The notes: a model not told the origin generated them from the letters alone. A stretch of 64,000 nt of DNA from an uncultured Roseburia sp. (GCA_947649645.1 CANSSP010000003.1:62001-126000), one strand, 5' to 3'. Shown: positions 9,948 through 19,523, counted from the first letter of the stretch. Program-made: numbers and translations.

Positions 9948-9965
9948 GATACTATCGATACTATT
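9948..9965. repeat. Tandem 9-base repeat at mecA promoter
   Basis: GATACTATC followed directly by GATACTATT, touching the -10 box of the mecA promoter. Two phased copies could be an activator or repressor site; no known family motif was recognised. Confidence 0.4.
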
Positions 9966-9991
9966 ATCCTATTTTTTCTGCAATTTGTAAA
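9963..9991 (-). promoter_or_regulatory. Promoter of mecA
   Basis: TTTACA, 17 bases, GATAAT on the minus strand (-35 at 9986-9991, -10 at 9963-9968). The predicted leader before the mecA ATG is about 100 bases. Confidence 0.65.
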
Positions 9992-10015
9992 CCCCAATTG
10001 TCATATCTGTCATCT

Positions 10016-10876
10016 TTATAAAAAAGGACTGTTTTTCGTCATCCTTTTCAGCTCCCGCGGAGTGCATTCATAGCGCTCCTTAAACATCCGGTAAAACAAT
10101 TTCTGGTTGAAAAAACCATGACGCTCCATAATTTCCTGTATACTTCCGTCCGTATACAGAAGATCCTGATAAATGTGATCAATCCGTACCTGATTGACAT
10201 ACCGGATAAACGATGTCCCGGTATTCTGTCTGAAAAAGCGACAGAAATATTCTTTGTTCAGCCCCAGCTCATCCGCCGCCTCCTGCAGCGTGATCTCTTC
10301 CGCATAATGGTGCTCCACATAATCACAGATCCGCTCTAAACGCTCCATGTTTCCGGCCTTTGCAACCGGTGACGCATTCGCCGCCAGAACACCAAAGTGC
10401 TCCGTCAGGCAGGCAAGGATATTGAGAATCAGCGCCGTGCTCCGAAGCTGATACGTCTGTTTCTGGTCGACATAGAGCACCGTCAGTTCCTTTAAATACC
10501 CGCAAATTTCGGTATAAAAAGGCCTTTGTTCCTCCGTCAGCCTTTTTTCGGCACAGGAAATCCCAGACGCTTCCACATCGGGAAGATAACGGCGCATCAG
10601 CTGCCTGGAAACATGAATGCAGATTCCCATCGTCTGGGGCAGGGCGTACAGTACTTCATGTATTTTCGCGCAGTCCATGACAATCGCATCCAGAGGTTTT
10701 AATTCATACCGCTCTCCGTCCATATTGACGGTCGCATGGCCGTTGAGAATATATAAAATCTCCAGTTCCCGATGCCAGTGAAACGGCGAATTGTGTTTCA
10801 TCGTCACAAAGCGGATATCAAAACCGATATCTGGCTGCAGATTCAGTTTTTCATAATTATTTTCCTGCCCGGGCAT
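10016..10876 (-). CDS. AraC family transcriptional regulator
   Basis: 286 residues. The N-terminal part is a cupin-like ligand domain (NSPFHWHRELEILYILNGHATV then YELKPLDAIVMD) and the C-terminal 100 residues hold two helix-turn-helix units (ITLQEAADELGLNKEYFCRFF and GSIQEIMERHGFFNQKLFYRMF). The cognate ligand is probably a sugar or other small polar metabolite. Its ATG abuts the stop of the upstream glycosyltransferase gene and follows AAGGAGAGTAG, so it is the last gene of the export operon starting at 17762 and may control it. Confidence 0.88.
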   Translation of the reverse strand: MPGQENNYEKLNLQPDIGFDIRFVTMKHNSPFHWHRELEILYILNGHATVNMDGERYELKPLDAIVMDCAKIHEVLYALPQTMGICIHVSRQLMRRYLPDVEASGISCAEKRLTEEQRPFYTEICGYLKELTVLYVDQKQTYQLRSTALILNILACLTEHFGVLAANASPVAKAGNMERLERICDYVEHHYAEEITLQEAADELGLNKEYFCRFFRQNTGTSFIRYVNQVRIDHIYQDLLYTDGSIQEIMERHGFFNQKLFYRMFKERYECTPRELKRMTKNSPFL

Positions 10877-12064
10877 CTACTCTCCTTCCCTTTTTCCCGA
10901 CCACTCGCTTTCTATCCAGTCCGCCAGTACGTCGGCGCGTGCCGCCCATGTATGCTCCCGACTCACTTTTTCTGCCCCCGCTGCGACAATCTTTTTACGC
11001 TTTTCCTCATCCCGCAGCAGCTCCTTCACAATCCCCGGCAGTTCCTGAAGATTCTCAAGTTCAAAATAACAGATGCCTTCCCCTTCCGCGAGCTGTCCGC
11101 ACAGATACCTGCTCGTATCCGACACGCAGACAGCCCCGTTTAAAATGGAGTTAAACACCCGGTCATGCGCTCCGTCTTTAAACCAGGGCATGACATTGAC
11201 GGATACTTTTGCCTGCATCAGCATCCGCAGGCAGGTGACAGAATCGGTCTGCGGATGAATGACCAGATTCTCCCTTCCCTCACATTCCAGCTTTTCCCAG
11301 CCCTTTCCGACGACGTCTACCCTGATTCCTGCATCCACCAGACGTCTCACCGCCAGCCCGCGCCAGTAATTGCGGATATACAGATCAATAAAAATCATCT
11401 TGTGCAGGGCTCCGCGCAGATCCTCGTTCGCAACCTTTCCCATCTCCCGCTCACAATGGCTCAGCGCGGCTCTCTCGACCGTCTCATGTGGACAATCGAT
11501 CAGCTCTCTTAGAATGCCCCTGTAAAACTGCGCATATTCCTCGTTAATCCAATGAATAAAAGGTTCAAAAAATTCCAGTTCTGTATAATTTCCGGTAAAC
11601 ACAACATCCATGTGACGCTCCGCCTCCGGATCCGGCAGCCTCGTCCCTGCCAGCGGCAGAAATCCTGCCTCCTTATATTCCGGGTAAAATTCCCTGAAGT
11701 ATTTCTGCTGAAACCGGTCGATGCTGACATGGCGGTATCTCTCCGGCAGCCCCGCAAGCCTGTCATGGTAAAAATAAGGATGATCCGCCGCAATATTATA
11801 GCATGGGATGTCATACGCATCCCACACGTAGCCTTCCCGCACACGGTAAACGCCCGCCTCCTGTTCCAGACCCTGAAAATTAAACGTGACAAGAACCGTT
11901 TCTCCCACCCTGATAAACTTTCGCAGTCTCCTCGAACTGTCCGCCTCACTTTTCAGGTCATAGAAAAAAACCAGATATCCGCGCCGGCGAAACTGCTCCG
12001 CCATCTGTCGGGAAAAATAGGCAAGCGTCTCCACGCCGCCCTCGACCATCACAATCCTTTTCAC
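10877..12064 (-). CDS. CgeB-like glycosyltransferase family protein
   Basis: About 395 residues of the glycosyltransferase group 1 / CgeB type. The C-terminal third has the GT-B donor-domain pattern (DVVGKGWEKLE, then a segment with NVMPWFKDGAHDRVFNSILNG and AVCVSDTSRYL) and a closing helix. The N-terminal part (IVMVEGGVETLAYFSRQMAEQ) is a degenerate acceptor domain. GTG at 12064 is chosen as start because GGAGGTG lies six bases upstream; a longer ATG start at 12124 would overlap the permease gene and encode an unrelated tail. No signal peptide: cytoplasmic. Its role beside an ABC exporter is unknown; sugar modification of an envelope component is one possibility. Confidence 0.72.
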   Translation of the reverse strand: MKRIVMVEGGVETLAYFSRQMAEQFRRRGYLVFFYDLKSEADSSRRLRKFIRVGETVLVTFNFQGLEQEAGVYRVREGYVWDAYDIPCYNIAADHPYFYHDRLAGLPERYRHVSIDRFQQKYFREFYPEYKEAGFLPLAGTRLPDPEAERHMDVVFTGNYTELEFFEPFIHWINEEYAQFYRGILRELIDCPHETVERAALSHCEREMGKVANEDLRGALHKMIFIDLYIRNYWRGLAVRRLVDAGIRVDVVGKGWEKLECEGRENLVIHPQTDSVTCLRMLMQAKVSVNVMPWFKDGAHDRVFNSILNGAVCVSDTSRYLCGQLAEGEGICYFELENLQELPGIVKELLRDEEKRKKIVAAGAEKVSREHTWAARADVLADWIESEWSGKREGE

Positions 12065-12101
12065 CGCTTCCACCTCCGTCTCTGTCCCGAACCCCCGCCG
12101 T

Positions 12102-13358
12102 CTACTCGTGCCGCAGCGCGTCAATCGGATTCAGATTCGCCGCTTTATATGAAGGAAACACGCCAAACACAATTCCGATAACCATGGAAAACGCCACTGC
12201 CCCTACAGCTGCCGGGACGGAGATTGCCACCGGCGTCGTACTGATATAGGAAATAATTTCCGCCAGCACAATTCCCACGATCACGCCAAACAGCCCTCCC
12301 AGGCTTGTGAGCACAGCCGCCTCCGTCAGAAACTGTCCCAGAATTTTCGATTTACGCGCTCCGATCGCCTTTTTCAGACCAATCTCCTGCGTGCGCTCCG
12401 TGACGGAGACAAGCATGATATTCATAACGCCGATTCCGCCGACAATCAGGGAAATCCCGGCAATCCAGATCAGCATCCGGTTTGTGGATCCACTCAGCTC
12501 CTGAATCTGCTGCGCCTGTTCCAGAAGATCCTTTGCCTTGTACCGGATCGTTTCATCTTTCGTCGAAAGAAAGCTGTTGAGAAGATCCGCACATTCTTTT
12601 CCTGCCTTCGTCATACTGTCGGTACTGTCGGTACGTATCACAACATTCTGCGGCTCGTCATACTGATAAATAACCGGCCATGTCGTATTGGGCACATAAA
12701 TACTGCCCGCCGTCCCCTCCGAAAAATACGTGTTATATTCATCGATCGAATTGATCACAGGTTCAAACACTTTTGCCTTTGTCACGATTCCTACCACGGT
12801 AAACGGTTCCTGCTGTATCTCAATCGTTCTCCCGATCGGATCCTCGCCCTGAAAAAGTGCGTCCGCCGAATCGCCGTCGAGAATCGCGACTTTCCGGTAA
12901 GCACGAAAATCCGAATCCACAAAGCTCCTGCCTTTTTGCACGATATAATTGCAGGTGTCAAAATAGCCGTTGTCGACTCCTTTGACATAACCGCCGGAAA
13001 GCGGCGTATTCTGATAAAAGACGCCGTTATAATCCTGTCTGCTCAGATAGCTGGATACGTTCCTGACATTCGCAATATCGCGGATCTGCTCCAGCACATC
13101 CTCTGTCACAAGCGGAACGCCCTGCGGAATCCCGTTATACTCCATCTCATACTGCCAGTCGCCCTGATACAGATTGATCTCGACCGTATTTTCACCGGAG
13201 CCAATGAGATTCTGTTTGATCTGCTCATTGGTCCCCTTTATCGTCGAGACAATCGCAATAATGGCAGCGATACCGATAATAATGCCGAGCATTGTCAGAA
13301 AGGAGCGCATCTTGTGAGACCAGATTCCCTGAAAAGATAACCTTATGTTTTCAAACAT
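12102..13358 (-). CDS. MacB-like ABC transporter permease
   Basis: 418 residues with MacB/FtsX topology: one N-terminal helix (MRSFLTMLGIIIGIAAIIAIV), a large extracytoplasmic domain of about 230 residues, and three C-terminal helices with the signature IGLKKAIGARKSKILGQFL. Such permeases work as mechanotransmitters with an ATPase and an adaptor to expel peptides, antibiotics or lipids from the outer face of the membrane. It follows the second adaptor gene by 11 bases and has a GGGAGG site. Confidence 0.92.
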   Translation of the reverse strand: MFENIRLSFQGIWSHKMRSFLTMLGIIIGIAAIIAIVSTIKGTNEQIKQNLIGSGENTVEINLYQGDWQYEMEYNGIPQGVPLVTEDVLEQIRDIANVRNVSSYLSRQDYNGVFYQNTPLSGGYVKGVDNGYFDTCNYIVQKGRSFVDSDFRAYRKVAILDGDSADALFQGEDPIGRTIEIQQEPFTVVGIVTKAKVFEPVINSIDEYNTYFSEGTAGSIYVPNTTWPVIYQYDEPQNVVIRTDSTDSMTKAGKECADLLNSFLSTKDETIRYKAKDLLEQAQQIQELSGSTNRMLIWIAGISLIVGGIGVMNIMLVSVTERTQEIGLKKAIGARKSKILGQFLTEAAVLTSLGGLFGVIVGIVLAEIISYISTTPVAISVPAAVGAVAFSMVIGIVFGVFPSYKAANLNPIDALRHE

Positions 13359-13369
13359 GACGCTCCTCC

Positions 13370-15433
13370 CTAATTAAACATCTGCAGCCCGGCATCCTCT
13401 GTTACCGCCGCTCCCTCAACCGCATTTTTCCCATATGGAAATGCAATCCGGTCCGACTCCGTCAGTCCCGACTTAATCTCGACCGCAGAACCATACACCG
13501 TTTTTCCCGTTACGACATACTGCTTTTTCAGACGGTCATTCTCATCCGCAATCATGCAGTAAGAACGCCCGTTTTCCTGCCTTACATATGCTTTTTCAAT
13601 GTAAATCGCCTCTGAATCCGACTCCGTCTGATTCGTCGCGATCGAGAGATCTACATATTCGCCGTTCTTCAACGCCGAGCTGTCCTCAATAAATGCCGTA
13701 TACTGGTAATAGGAGACATTCTGATTTCCGTCTCCCCACGAATTACCGCTTACCGGATAGTCGGAAATCTCTGTGACCGTCGCCTGAAACGTATTTCCGC
13801 TCTCCCAGGAATTGGCAGTCACCACCGTCCCCGGCTTTACCATATCCAGAAGAAGTTCGCTGATCGTCCCGCTGACATAGAGGCCGTCGTCCCCCGCCAG
13901 CACCAGGAAAGCTCCGCCTCCGTCCTCATCGTCCGGATCCCCGACACTTTTGACGACGCCGTCCAGCTTCGCGTAAACCACACCGTCTGAAGCCGCAGAT
14001 TCAAGAGATTCCAGTCTCAGCTTTTCCTGCCGCAGTTCCAGATCCAGCCTCTTTAGCTCCTCCTGCTTTTCATCGATCGCCTCCGCCAGTTCCTTTTCCG
14101 AATAGCCGTCGGGCTCTTCCCAGTCCTCTTCCTCCTCAATCTGATCAAGCAGATCCTGTACGAGATCTCCTACTTCCTCTCCCGTAAAAACATACCACAT
14201 TCTGTCATCGTCATAAACGGTCGGAAAATTGTTTCCATTAAAAACAATCGTGTTTGGAATCATATCCTCATCCGGCACCGGAATCATCGTATCGTTATCA
14301 TTCATCATATATCCCGAAAGACGGACGGGATTGCTCACAACCATCTTTTTCGCCGACAAAGCCCGATTGTCCGCCGTCTGCTCGCCCGAAAGCTCTGTAC
14401 TTTCGCCCGCGCCCGGCTGTTGTGTATCCGTCGGCTGCTGCGTCTCGCCCGGCGTTGGGTTTTCGTCCGTTCCTGGCTCCTGCGTCTCGCCCGGCGTCTG
14501 CGTCTCGCTCGTTCCCGGTTCCTGCGTTCCCCATGGATCCGGCAGCTCGCTCGTTCCCGGCTCCTGTGTCTCGCTGGGCGTCTCGCTCGTTCCCGGCTCC
14601 TGTGTCTCACTGGGCGTCTCGCTCGTTCCCGGCTCCTGTGTGCCCCAGGGATCTGGCAGTTCGCTCTCCCCGGGCTCCTGCGTATCGCCCGGCGCTTCCT
14701 CCATCACCATTTGCCCGTTACTATCTTTCTTACAGATGATAAATCTGACATATTTTCCCGGCGTTCCGTCTCTCTTTGCGCGGATGGAGTTTAAAAAACT
14801 GCCATATGCATACACATCTTCATTGCAGTAATATATGTATGGATTCTGCTCTGAGCCGTCCGCCGTATTTACATTGTATGGAACCGAATCCTCTGTGACG
14901 TAATTAAAAATCCGGTTATCCTTCTCGTCTTTTTCCGGAAGGTTTTCCAGCTTTTCAATCGCATCCTCAAGCTCTTTTCTCCGCTTTTCAGAAAATGAAA
15001 ACAGATCCTTTTCAAACTGTTCTTTATCAACCGGTTTCGTCTGCCGCAGCACATCCAGCATATGAGCGGCAATCGCAATATTGTTCTCTATCGTAGAAAT
15101 ATCAAGCCGTTTCCTTTTGATTTCAATCTGAACCTCATCCGTATCGTACTGCAAAAGCGGGTCGCCTTCCTTTACGGTATCGCCTTCCGCCACAAACACG
15201 GACTCCACGCTGTTGCTGCCGTCGAGATAGATTTCCTGCGCGGAATCGTTTGTCACCATACCGTAACTCGTCTCGGAATCACCGTAATACCCCCAGTTTA
15301 AACTGGACACCGGCTGAACCTCAACTACACGACTTTTGTCCTGATAAGATTTATAACTGTAAATGCCGCCCGCCGCCGAGCCGCCTGCCAGCACGAATAC
15401 CAGAAGAAGCACGACCACTTTCTTTATTTTCAT
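13370..15433 (-). CDS. Membrane-fusion adaptor protein with Thr/Glu/Pro repeat insert
   Basis: 687 residues. An N-terminal signal anchor (residues 5-24) is followed by the biotinyl-lipoyl-like half (SVFVAEGDTVKEGDPLLQYDTDE), helical hairpins, and a beta-barrel part (GVVYAKLDGVVKSVG). Between residues about 250 and 345 lies a disordered insert of six or seven near repeats built on TQEPGTSE, alternating with ELPDPWG. Adaptors of Gram-positive MacB systems lack an outer membrane partner and may shape the extracellular path or bind cell wall. It overlaps the ATPase gene by four bases. The insert is unusual for the family; the same cluster holds a second adaptor. Confidence 0.85.
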   Translation of the reverse strand: MKIKKVVVLLLVFVLAGGSAAGGIYSYKSYQDKSRVVEVQPVSSLNWGYYGDSETSYGMVTNDSAQEIYLDGSNSVESVFVAEGDTVKEGDPLLQYDTDEVQIEIKRKRLDISTIENNIAIAAHMLDVLRQTKPVDKEQFEKDLFSFSEKRRKELEDAIEKLENLPEKDEKDNRIFNYVTEDSVPYNVNTADGSEQNPYIYYCNEDVYAYGSFLNSIRAKRDGTPGKYVRFIICKKDSNGQMVMEEAPGDTQEPGESELPDPWGTQEPGTSETPSETQEPGTSETPSETQEPGTSELPDPWGTQEPGTSETQTPGETQEPGTDENPTPGETQQPTDTQQPGAGESTELSGEQTADNRALSAKKMVVSNPVRLSGYMMNDNDTMIPVPDEDMIPNTIVFNGNNFPTVYDDDRMWYVFTGEEVGDLVQDLLDQIEEEEDWEEPDGYSEKELAEAIDEKQEELKRLDLELRQEKLRLESLESAASDGVVYAKLDGVVKSVGDPDDEDGGGAFLVLAGDDGLYVSGTISELLLDMVKPGTVVTANSWESGNTFQATVTEISDYPVSGNSWGDGNQNVSYYQYTAFIEDSSALKNGEYVDLSIATNQTESDSEAIYIEKAYVRQENGRSYCMIADENDRLKKQYVVTGKTVYGSAVEIKSGLTESDRIAFPYGKNAVEGAAVTEDAGLQMFN
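14400..14690. repeat. Tandem coding repeats in the adaptor gene
   Basis: DNA copies of about 36-42 bases encode TQEPG-type units; several adjacent copies are nearly identical (two TSETPSE units in a row). They make the gene prone to copy-number change by slippage or recombination. Confidence 0.85.
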
Positions 15434-16119
15434 GACGCTCCCTCCTCTTCGTCTCCTTCAAAGATTACGCCGTCGATGATCCGCACCATACGCTTTGCAT
15501 TTCGTGCAATTTTCGGATCGTGTGTAATCATAACAACGGTAACCCCCTCATCATTGAGCCTTTCAAACAGCTCCATAATCTGTTCCCCCGACCTGGAGTC
15601 CAGGGCTCCGGTCGGTTCGTCTGCCAGCAGAATCTTAGGGTTATTCACCATTGCGCGCGCAATCGCGACCCTCTGCTTCTGCCCGCCAGAAAGCTGCGTC
15701 GGCTTAAAGTCCACTCTCTCCCCGAGACCGACACGTTCCAGCGCCGCCACTGCCCTCTCCCTGCGTTCTCTTTTGCGGACGCCCGCATAGCTGAGAGGAA
15801 GAGCCACATTCTCCGCCGCAGACTCTCTGGGCATCAGATGGAAGCTCTGAAATACAAACCCGATGCTCCTCAGGCGCAGATCGGAAAGCTCCCTGTCTTT
15901 TAATTTCAGCACATCCTCACCCGCCAGTTCATAAACACCGCTCGTCGGCCGGTCCAGGCAGCCGATAATATTCATCAGCGTCGTTTTTCCAGAACCGGAA
16001 GGTCCCATAATCGCAACATATTCCCCCTCATCCACAGTCAGACAGACATCTTTTAACACCGGCACCACCAGCTTATCCTGCTGGTAATCCTTAAAAATAT
16101 TCTGCAGGTTCAATATCAT
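15430..16119 (-). CDS. ABC transporter ATP-binding protein (MacB/LolD type)
   Basis: 229 residues. Walker A GPSGSGKTT (about 37-45), ABC signature [14 protein letters not shown] (about 143-156), Walker B KILLADEPTGALD and switch His in VVMITHD. The close relation to LolD/MacB ATPases and the adjacent permease and adaptors define a type VII ABC exporter. The ATG overlaps the first adaptor's stop (ATGA), and its own stop overlaps the second adaptor's start, so translation is coupled along the operon. Confidence 0.95.
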   Translation of the reverse strand: MILNLQNIFKDYQQDKLVVPVLKDVCLTVDEGEYVAIMGPSGSGKTTLMNIIGCLDRPTSGVYELAGEDVLKLKDRELSDLRLRSIGFVFQSFHLMPRESAAENVALPLSYAGVRKRERRERAVAALERVGLGERVDFKPTQLSGGQKQRVAIARAMVNNPKILLADEPTGALDSRSGEQIMELFERLNDEGVTVVMITHDPKIARNAKRMVRIIDGVIFEGDEEEGAS

Positions 16120-17762
16120 TCGTCTACCTCCGTGTCATACAGGTCTTCCTCATAAAACCCCATCTCGGAGCTGAACACATCATACAAATCTTCAAGCTCG
16201 GTTTCCGTCTCCCTGGAAGCAGGATCAAAGCCTTCGTCCTCCCATACAGAATCTCCGCCCTCCGTATTTTCCTGATTGTACAGCGGCGACGAATAATCCA
16301 CCTCTTCTTCATCCGTCACCGTCGTAATACCTTCGTACAGACCCGGCATCGGCCATGTGATATAATCATCTTCGGTAAGCCCGGAGAGAATCTCGTATTC
16401 ATCCAGATCTGCATCGTATCTTCCCAGCGTCACATAGCGCTTTTCCAGACGATTTCTCTCATTTGCAACCCAGACATACCCCTGTGTGTGACCGTTGACC
16501 ACAATCCCGTCTGTCTGATCCGCCGGATCGGGCTGCACATCCTCTTCCGCCTGCTGTGTGTCACGGATGCTCTCCATCCCTTCTTCCGTACCTTCGCTTA
16601 CAGCTTCCATATCTTCTTCGGGATTATCCGCTCCATCCCCGCTGCCGCCGAAATCTTCCGTATCCCGGATATCCTCCATGTCTTCCGGCATTTCATTCTC
16701 CCGGTCATCCCACATCTCGTCTTCCTGCCCGGAAATATTATCCATCCCCGGCCCCGTCTCATCACCCTCGATTACGATATAAGACGCAAACAGCCACAAA
16801 CCATCTTTCTCTTCTTCCTGCCCCTCATCCGTCTCTATGTACACATGTTGTCCGAGAAGAAGGCCTTCCACCGAATCCAGCTCAACATAGAACGGATATT
16901 TTGTCGCTGACTCCGCGCTGTCAGAACCGCCATAGTAGTCGTCGCTGTTACTGCCGGAGCTCGTATTGCCCGTATCAATCCTGGAAATCGTTCCTCTCCA
17001 GGTCTTTTCCTCCACTCTTGAGCGGATGATGACCTCCTGTCCTTCTGAAACCATCCAGACCGTCTGCTCGTCAATCTTCCCTTTTACCCGATAATCCCCG
17101 GCTTTTAAGATCGTCATAAACGCCGCCGAATCGCCATTGCCATTCATGCCGCTCTCGTTAATCTCCTTTACCACACCGCTCTGTTTACTGACAACAGAAG
17201 ATTTTGCGAGCTGTTCCCGATATTTATCAATCTCAAGCTGTTTGCTGTCAAGATCAAACCGGCTCTGTTCAATCGAATTTTCCAGCGACTGGATTTCTGT
17301 GGTATAAGAAAACTTGTCGGCTTCATCCGCCGCGTCGCGCTCTTTTTTTAACGCTTCAATCTGCTTATTATAATTCGCGATCTCATTGTTGATCCCTTCC
17401 TTTTCCAGCTGCGCCTGCCTGATCTGGAGATCAATATCGCTCGTATCGTAAACGACAAGCTTCTGCCCTTCTTCCACCGTGTCCCCCACTTTTACAAGAA
17501 CCTCTTCAATGGTTCTGGAAGAATCCACGTTCACCTCATACGTTTCCTGTGTTTCCACAATCCCATTATAGCGGTTGGAAACGCCCGTGTTCCGGTTCAT
17601 CAGCCTCGAAACCTTCTGCACATACACCTTGTCATCAGCGCTTCCCTGTCCGAAAAAAGGGATCACATCCCTTAACGTATCCCGAAAATAAAAGCCCGCC
17701 CCTCCGATTGCTGCAATCACAACCATAATTCCTGCAAAAACTGCAATTTTTTTCTTTTTCAT
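16116..17762 (-). CDS. Membrane-fusion adaptor protein, acidic C-terminal region
   Basis: About 548 residues, first gene of the export operon. Signal anchor MKKKKIAVFAGIMVVIAAIGG, lipoyl-like half (VLVKVGDTVEEGQKLVVYDT), coiled-coil hairpin (residues about 110-190), second lipoyl half (SVVSKQSGVVKEINESG) and a beta-barrel. An acidic, Gly/Glu/Asp/Met-rich low-complexity region follows at about 330-430, and the C-terminus is also acidic. The ATG at 17762 follows GGAGGTG; an upstream in-frame ATG at 17807 would add a tail not typical of a signal anchor. A TATAAT at 17836-17841 is the likely -10, with a poor -35. Confidence 0.85.
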   Translation of the reverse strand: MKKKKIAVFAGIMVVIAAIGGAGFYFRDTLRDVIPFFGQGSADDKVYVQKVSRLMNRNTGVSNRYNGIVETQETYEVNVDSSRTIEEVLVKVGDTVEEGQKLVVYDTSDIDLQIRQAQLEKEGINNEIANYNKQIEALKKERDAADEADKFSYTTEIQSLENSIEQSRFDLDSKQLEIDKYREQLAKSSVVSKQSGVVKEINESGMNGNGDSAAFMTILKAGDYRVKGKIDEQTVWMVSEGQEVIIRSRVEEKTWRGTISRIDTGNTSSGSNSDDYYGGSDSAESATKYPFYVELDSVEGLLLGQHVYIETDEGQEEEKDGLWLFASYIVIEGDETGPGMDNISGQEDEMWDDRENEMPEDMEDIRDTEDFGGSGDGADNPEEDMEAVSEGTEEGMESIRDTQQAEEDVQPDPADQTDGIVVNGHTQGYVWVANERNRLEKRYVTLGRYDADLDEYEILSGLTEDDYITWPMPGLYEGITTVTDEEEVDYSSPLYNQENTEGGDSVWEDEGFDPASRETETELEDLYDVFSSEMGFYEEDLYDTEVDE

Positions 17763-17952
17763 TGCCACCTCCGTGTTGCTTCCGACGTTATCTATAAACC
17801 TTTTCATCTCACAATCTCCCCATATTACACACAGGATTATATCATTTTTCTTTTGGAATTTACATTAAAAATTCTTTAATTTCATAGGAATTTTCTGCAT
17901 TTATAGCTATGAAAAGGATATACACGGCCCGGACAAAAGCACGGCGTCTGCA

Positions 17953-18000
17953 ACAAAAAAGTTCCGGTCCGCTGCAGTCATGCAATGGATCGGAACTTCT
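17953..18000 (-). terminator. Terminator of glyA
   Basis: Long stem AAGTTCCG-TCC paired with GGA-CGGAACTT and followed on the minus strand by six T. It lies just beyond the glyA stop at 18027. Confidence 0.88.
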
Positions 18001-18026
18001 GCCAGTATTTTGGATAAAACCGTTTT

Positions 18027-19265
18027 TTACCTAAGAGGATATTTGTCCGTCAGATTCTTCACAATTTTCTTTGCGCGGTCCGCTGCGGCTTCGCCTTCCC
18101 TGATCATGATCGCCACCGCCTCGGCAATCTGATCCATATCTGCCGTATTCATTCCGCGCGATGTCACCGCCGGGGTCCCCAGGCGCACACCGCTCGTCAC
18201 AAACGGAGACTTTGGATCATTCGGAATCGTATTTTTATTGCAGGTAATATTGACTGAATCGAGAAGCTTCTCGACAGCCTTTCCGCTCTGATCATAATTT
18301 GTCAGATCCACCAGCATCAGGTGATTGTCGGTCCCCCCGGACACAATCCGGATTCCGCGGTTTAAAAGCCCCTGACACAGCGCTTTTGCATTATCAACGA
18401 TATTCTGCTGATATACTTTAAATTCCGGCTGAAGCGCCTCCTTAAAACAGACTGCTTTTGCCGCAATCACATGCATCAGCGGACCTCCCTGCGTTCCAGG
18501 GAAAACGGCTTTGTTGAAATTATACCGGTCCGCCGCCTCCTGGCTGCTTAAAATCATGCCGCCGCGCGGGCCGCGGAGCGTCTTGTGCGTCGTCGTCGTC
18601 ACAACATCGGCGTACGGAACCGGACTCGGATGAAGTCCCGCCGCGACAAGTCCCGCAATATGCGCCATATCCACCATCAGCACTGCGCCGCACTCGTCTG
18701 CAATTTCGCGAAATTTCTTAAAATCAATGATCCGCGCATAAGCGGAGGCCCCGGCGATAATCATTTTAGGCCTGCACTCCATCGCAATTTCCATCACCTT
18801 GTCATAGTCAATAAATCCATCGTCATTGACGCCATAAGGAACGATGTGAAAATAAGCCCCGGAAAAATTGACGGGACTGCCATGCGTCAGATGGCCGCCG
18901 TGATCTAAGTTCATTCCCATCACAGTATCTCCTGGTTTTAACATGGCAAATTGTACCGCCATATTCGCCTGTGCGCCGGAATGCGGCTGCACATTGACAT
19001 ATTCGCAGCCGAAAATCTCTTTTGCACGTTCCCTCGCCAGATTTTCCACGACATCCACACAGTCGCAGCCGCCATAATACCGCTTACCCGGATACCCCTC
19101 CGCATATTTATTGGTCATCACGCTGCCCATCGCAGACATAACAGCCGGACTCACCCAGTTTTCCGACGCTATCAGTTCAATATGGCTGTTCTGACGCTCA
19201 GATTCACTGGAAATGGCCTGCGCCACCTCCGGGTCAACTGCCCGGATATCTTCCATTGTATACAT
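18027..19265 (-). CDS. glyA: Serine hydroxymethyltransferase
   Basis: About 412 residues, the standard bacterial length. It converts serine and tetrahydrofolate to glycine and 5,10-methylene-tetrahydrofolate, using PLP bound by Lys in [13 protein letters not shown]; other blocks are [23 protein letters not shown] and [11 protein letters not shown]. The start at 19265 (MYTMEDIR) follows AGGGAG at nine bases; an upstream ATG at 19289 has no site. Single-gene unit with its own promoter (19359-19387) and terminator. Confidence 0.97.
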   Translation of the reverse strand: MYTMEDIRAVDPEVAQAISSESERQNSHIELIASENWVSPAVMSAMGSVMTNKYAEGYPGKRYYGGCDCVDVVENLARERAKEIFGCEYVNVQPHSGAQANMAVQFAMLKPGDTVMGMNLDHGGHLTHGSPVNFSGAYFHIVPYGVNDDGFIDYDKVMEIAMECRPKMIIAGASAYARIIDFKKFREIADECGAVLMVDMAHIAGLVAAGLHPSPVPYADVVTTTTHKTLRGPRGGMILSSQEAADRYNFNKAVFPGTQGGPLMHVIAAKAVCFKEALQPEFKVYQQNIVDNAKALCQGLLNRGIRIVSGGTDNHLMLVDLTNYDQSGKAVEKLLDSVNITCNKNTIPNDPKSPFVTSGVRLGTPAVTSRGMNTADMDQIAEAVAIMIREGEAAADRAKKIVKNLTDKYPLR

Positions 19266-19358
19266 TTGGTCGTTCTCCCTTCGTCTCATTCAATTGTTCC
19301 CGGCCGCTACATATTGTATGCAGAGCCGGACACCTGCCGCTCTGCGGCCTCGTGAAAC

Positions 19359-19387
19359 ATTATAGCGGACTTTTCATACAGAAGCAA
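19359..19387 (-). promoter_or_regulatory. Promoter of glyA
   Basis: TTGCTT, 17 bases, TATAAT on the minus strand. The leader of about 85 bases holds a hairpin GCAGAGC / GCTCTGC around 19318-19345. Confidence 0.75.
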
Positions 19388-19402
19388 TTCCCAATCGGAC
19401 AG

Positions 19403-19436
19403 ATGAGACGGTTTTTACTGTACTCCCGCGTCTCAT
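19403..19436. repeat. Inverted repeat upstream of glyA promoter
   Basis: ATGAGACG, 18 bases, CGTCTCAT, a perfect 8-base pair of arms just upstream of the glyA -35. It could be an operator or a remnant hairpin; no known motif was recognised. The rest of 19266-19589 holds only the glyA promoter and the etfA terminator. Confidence 0.45.
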
Positions 19437-19523
19437 GCTCCGTTTTTTCACGGTGTATTTTATGAAAAGAACTGGAAAGCCGGGGAAATGAGCCAGTATA
19501 TCGCCGTCCAGAAGCTGCCGCCG

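Noticed and set aside
14229-14831. Plus-strand frames rich in Ser/Pro/Arg opposite the adaptor repeats
   Set aside because: Shadows of a repetitive gene on the other strand; repeats produce open frames on both strands.
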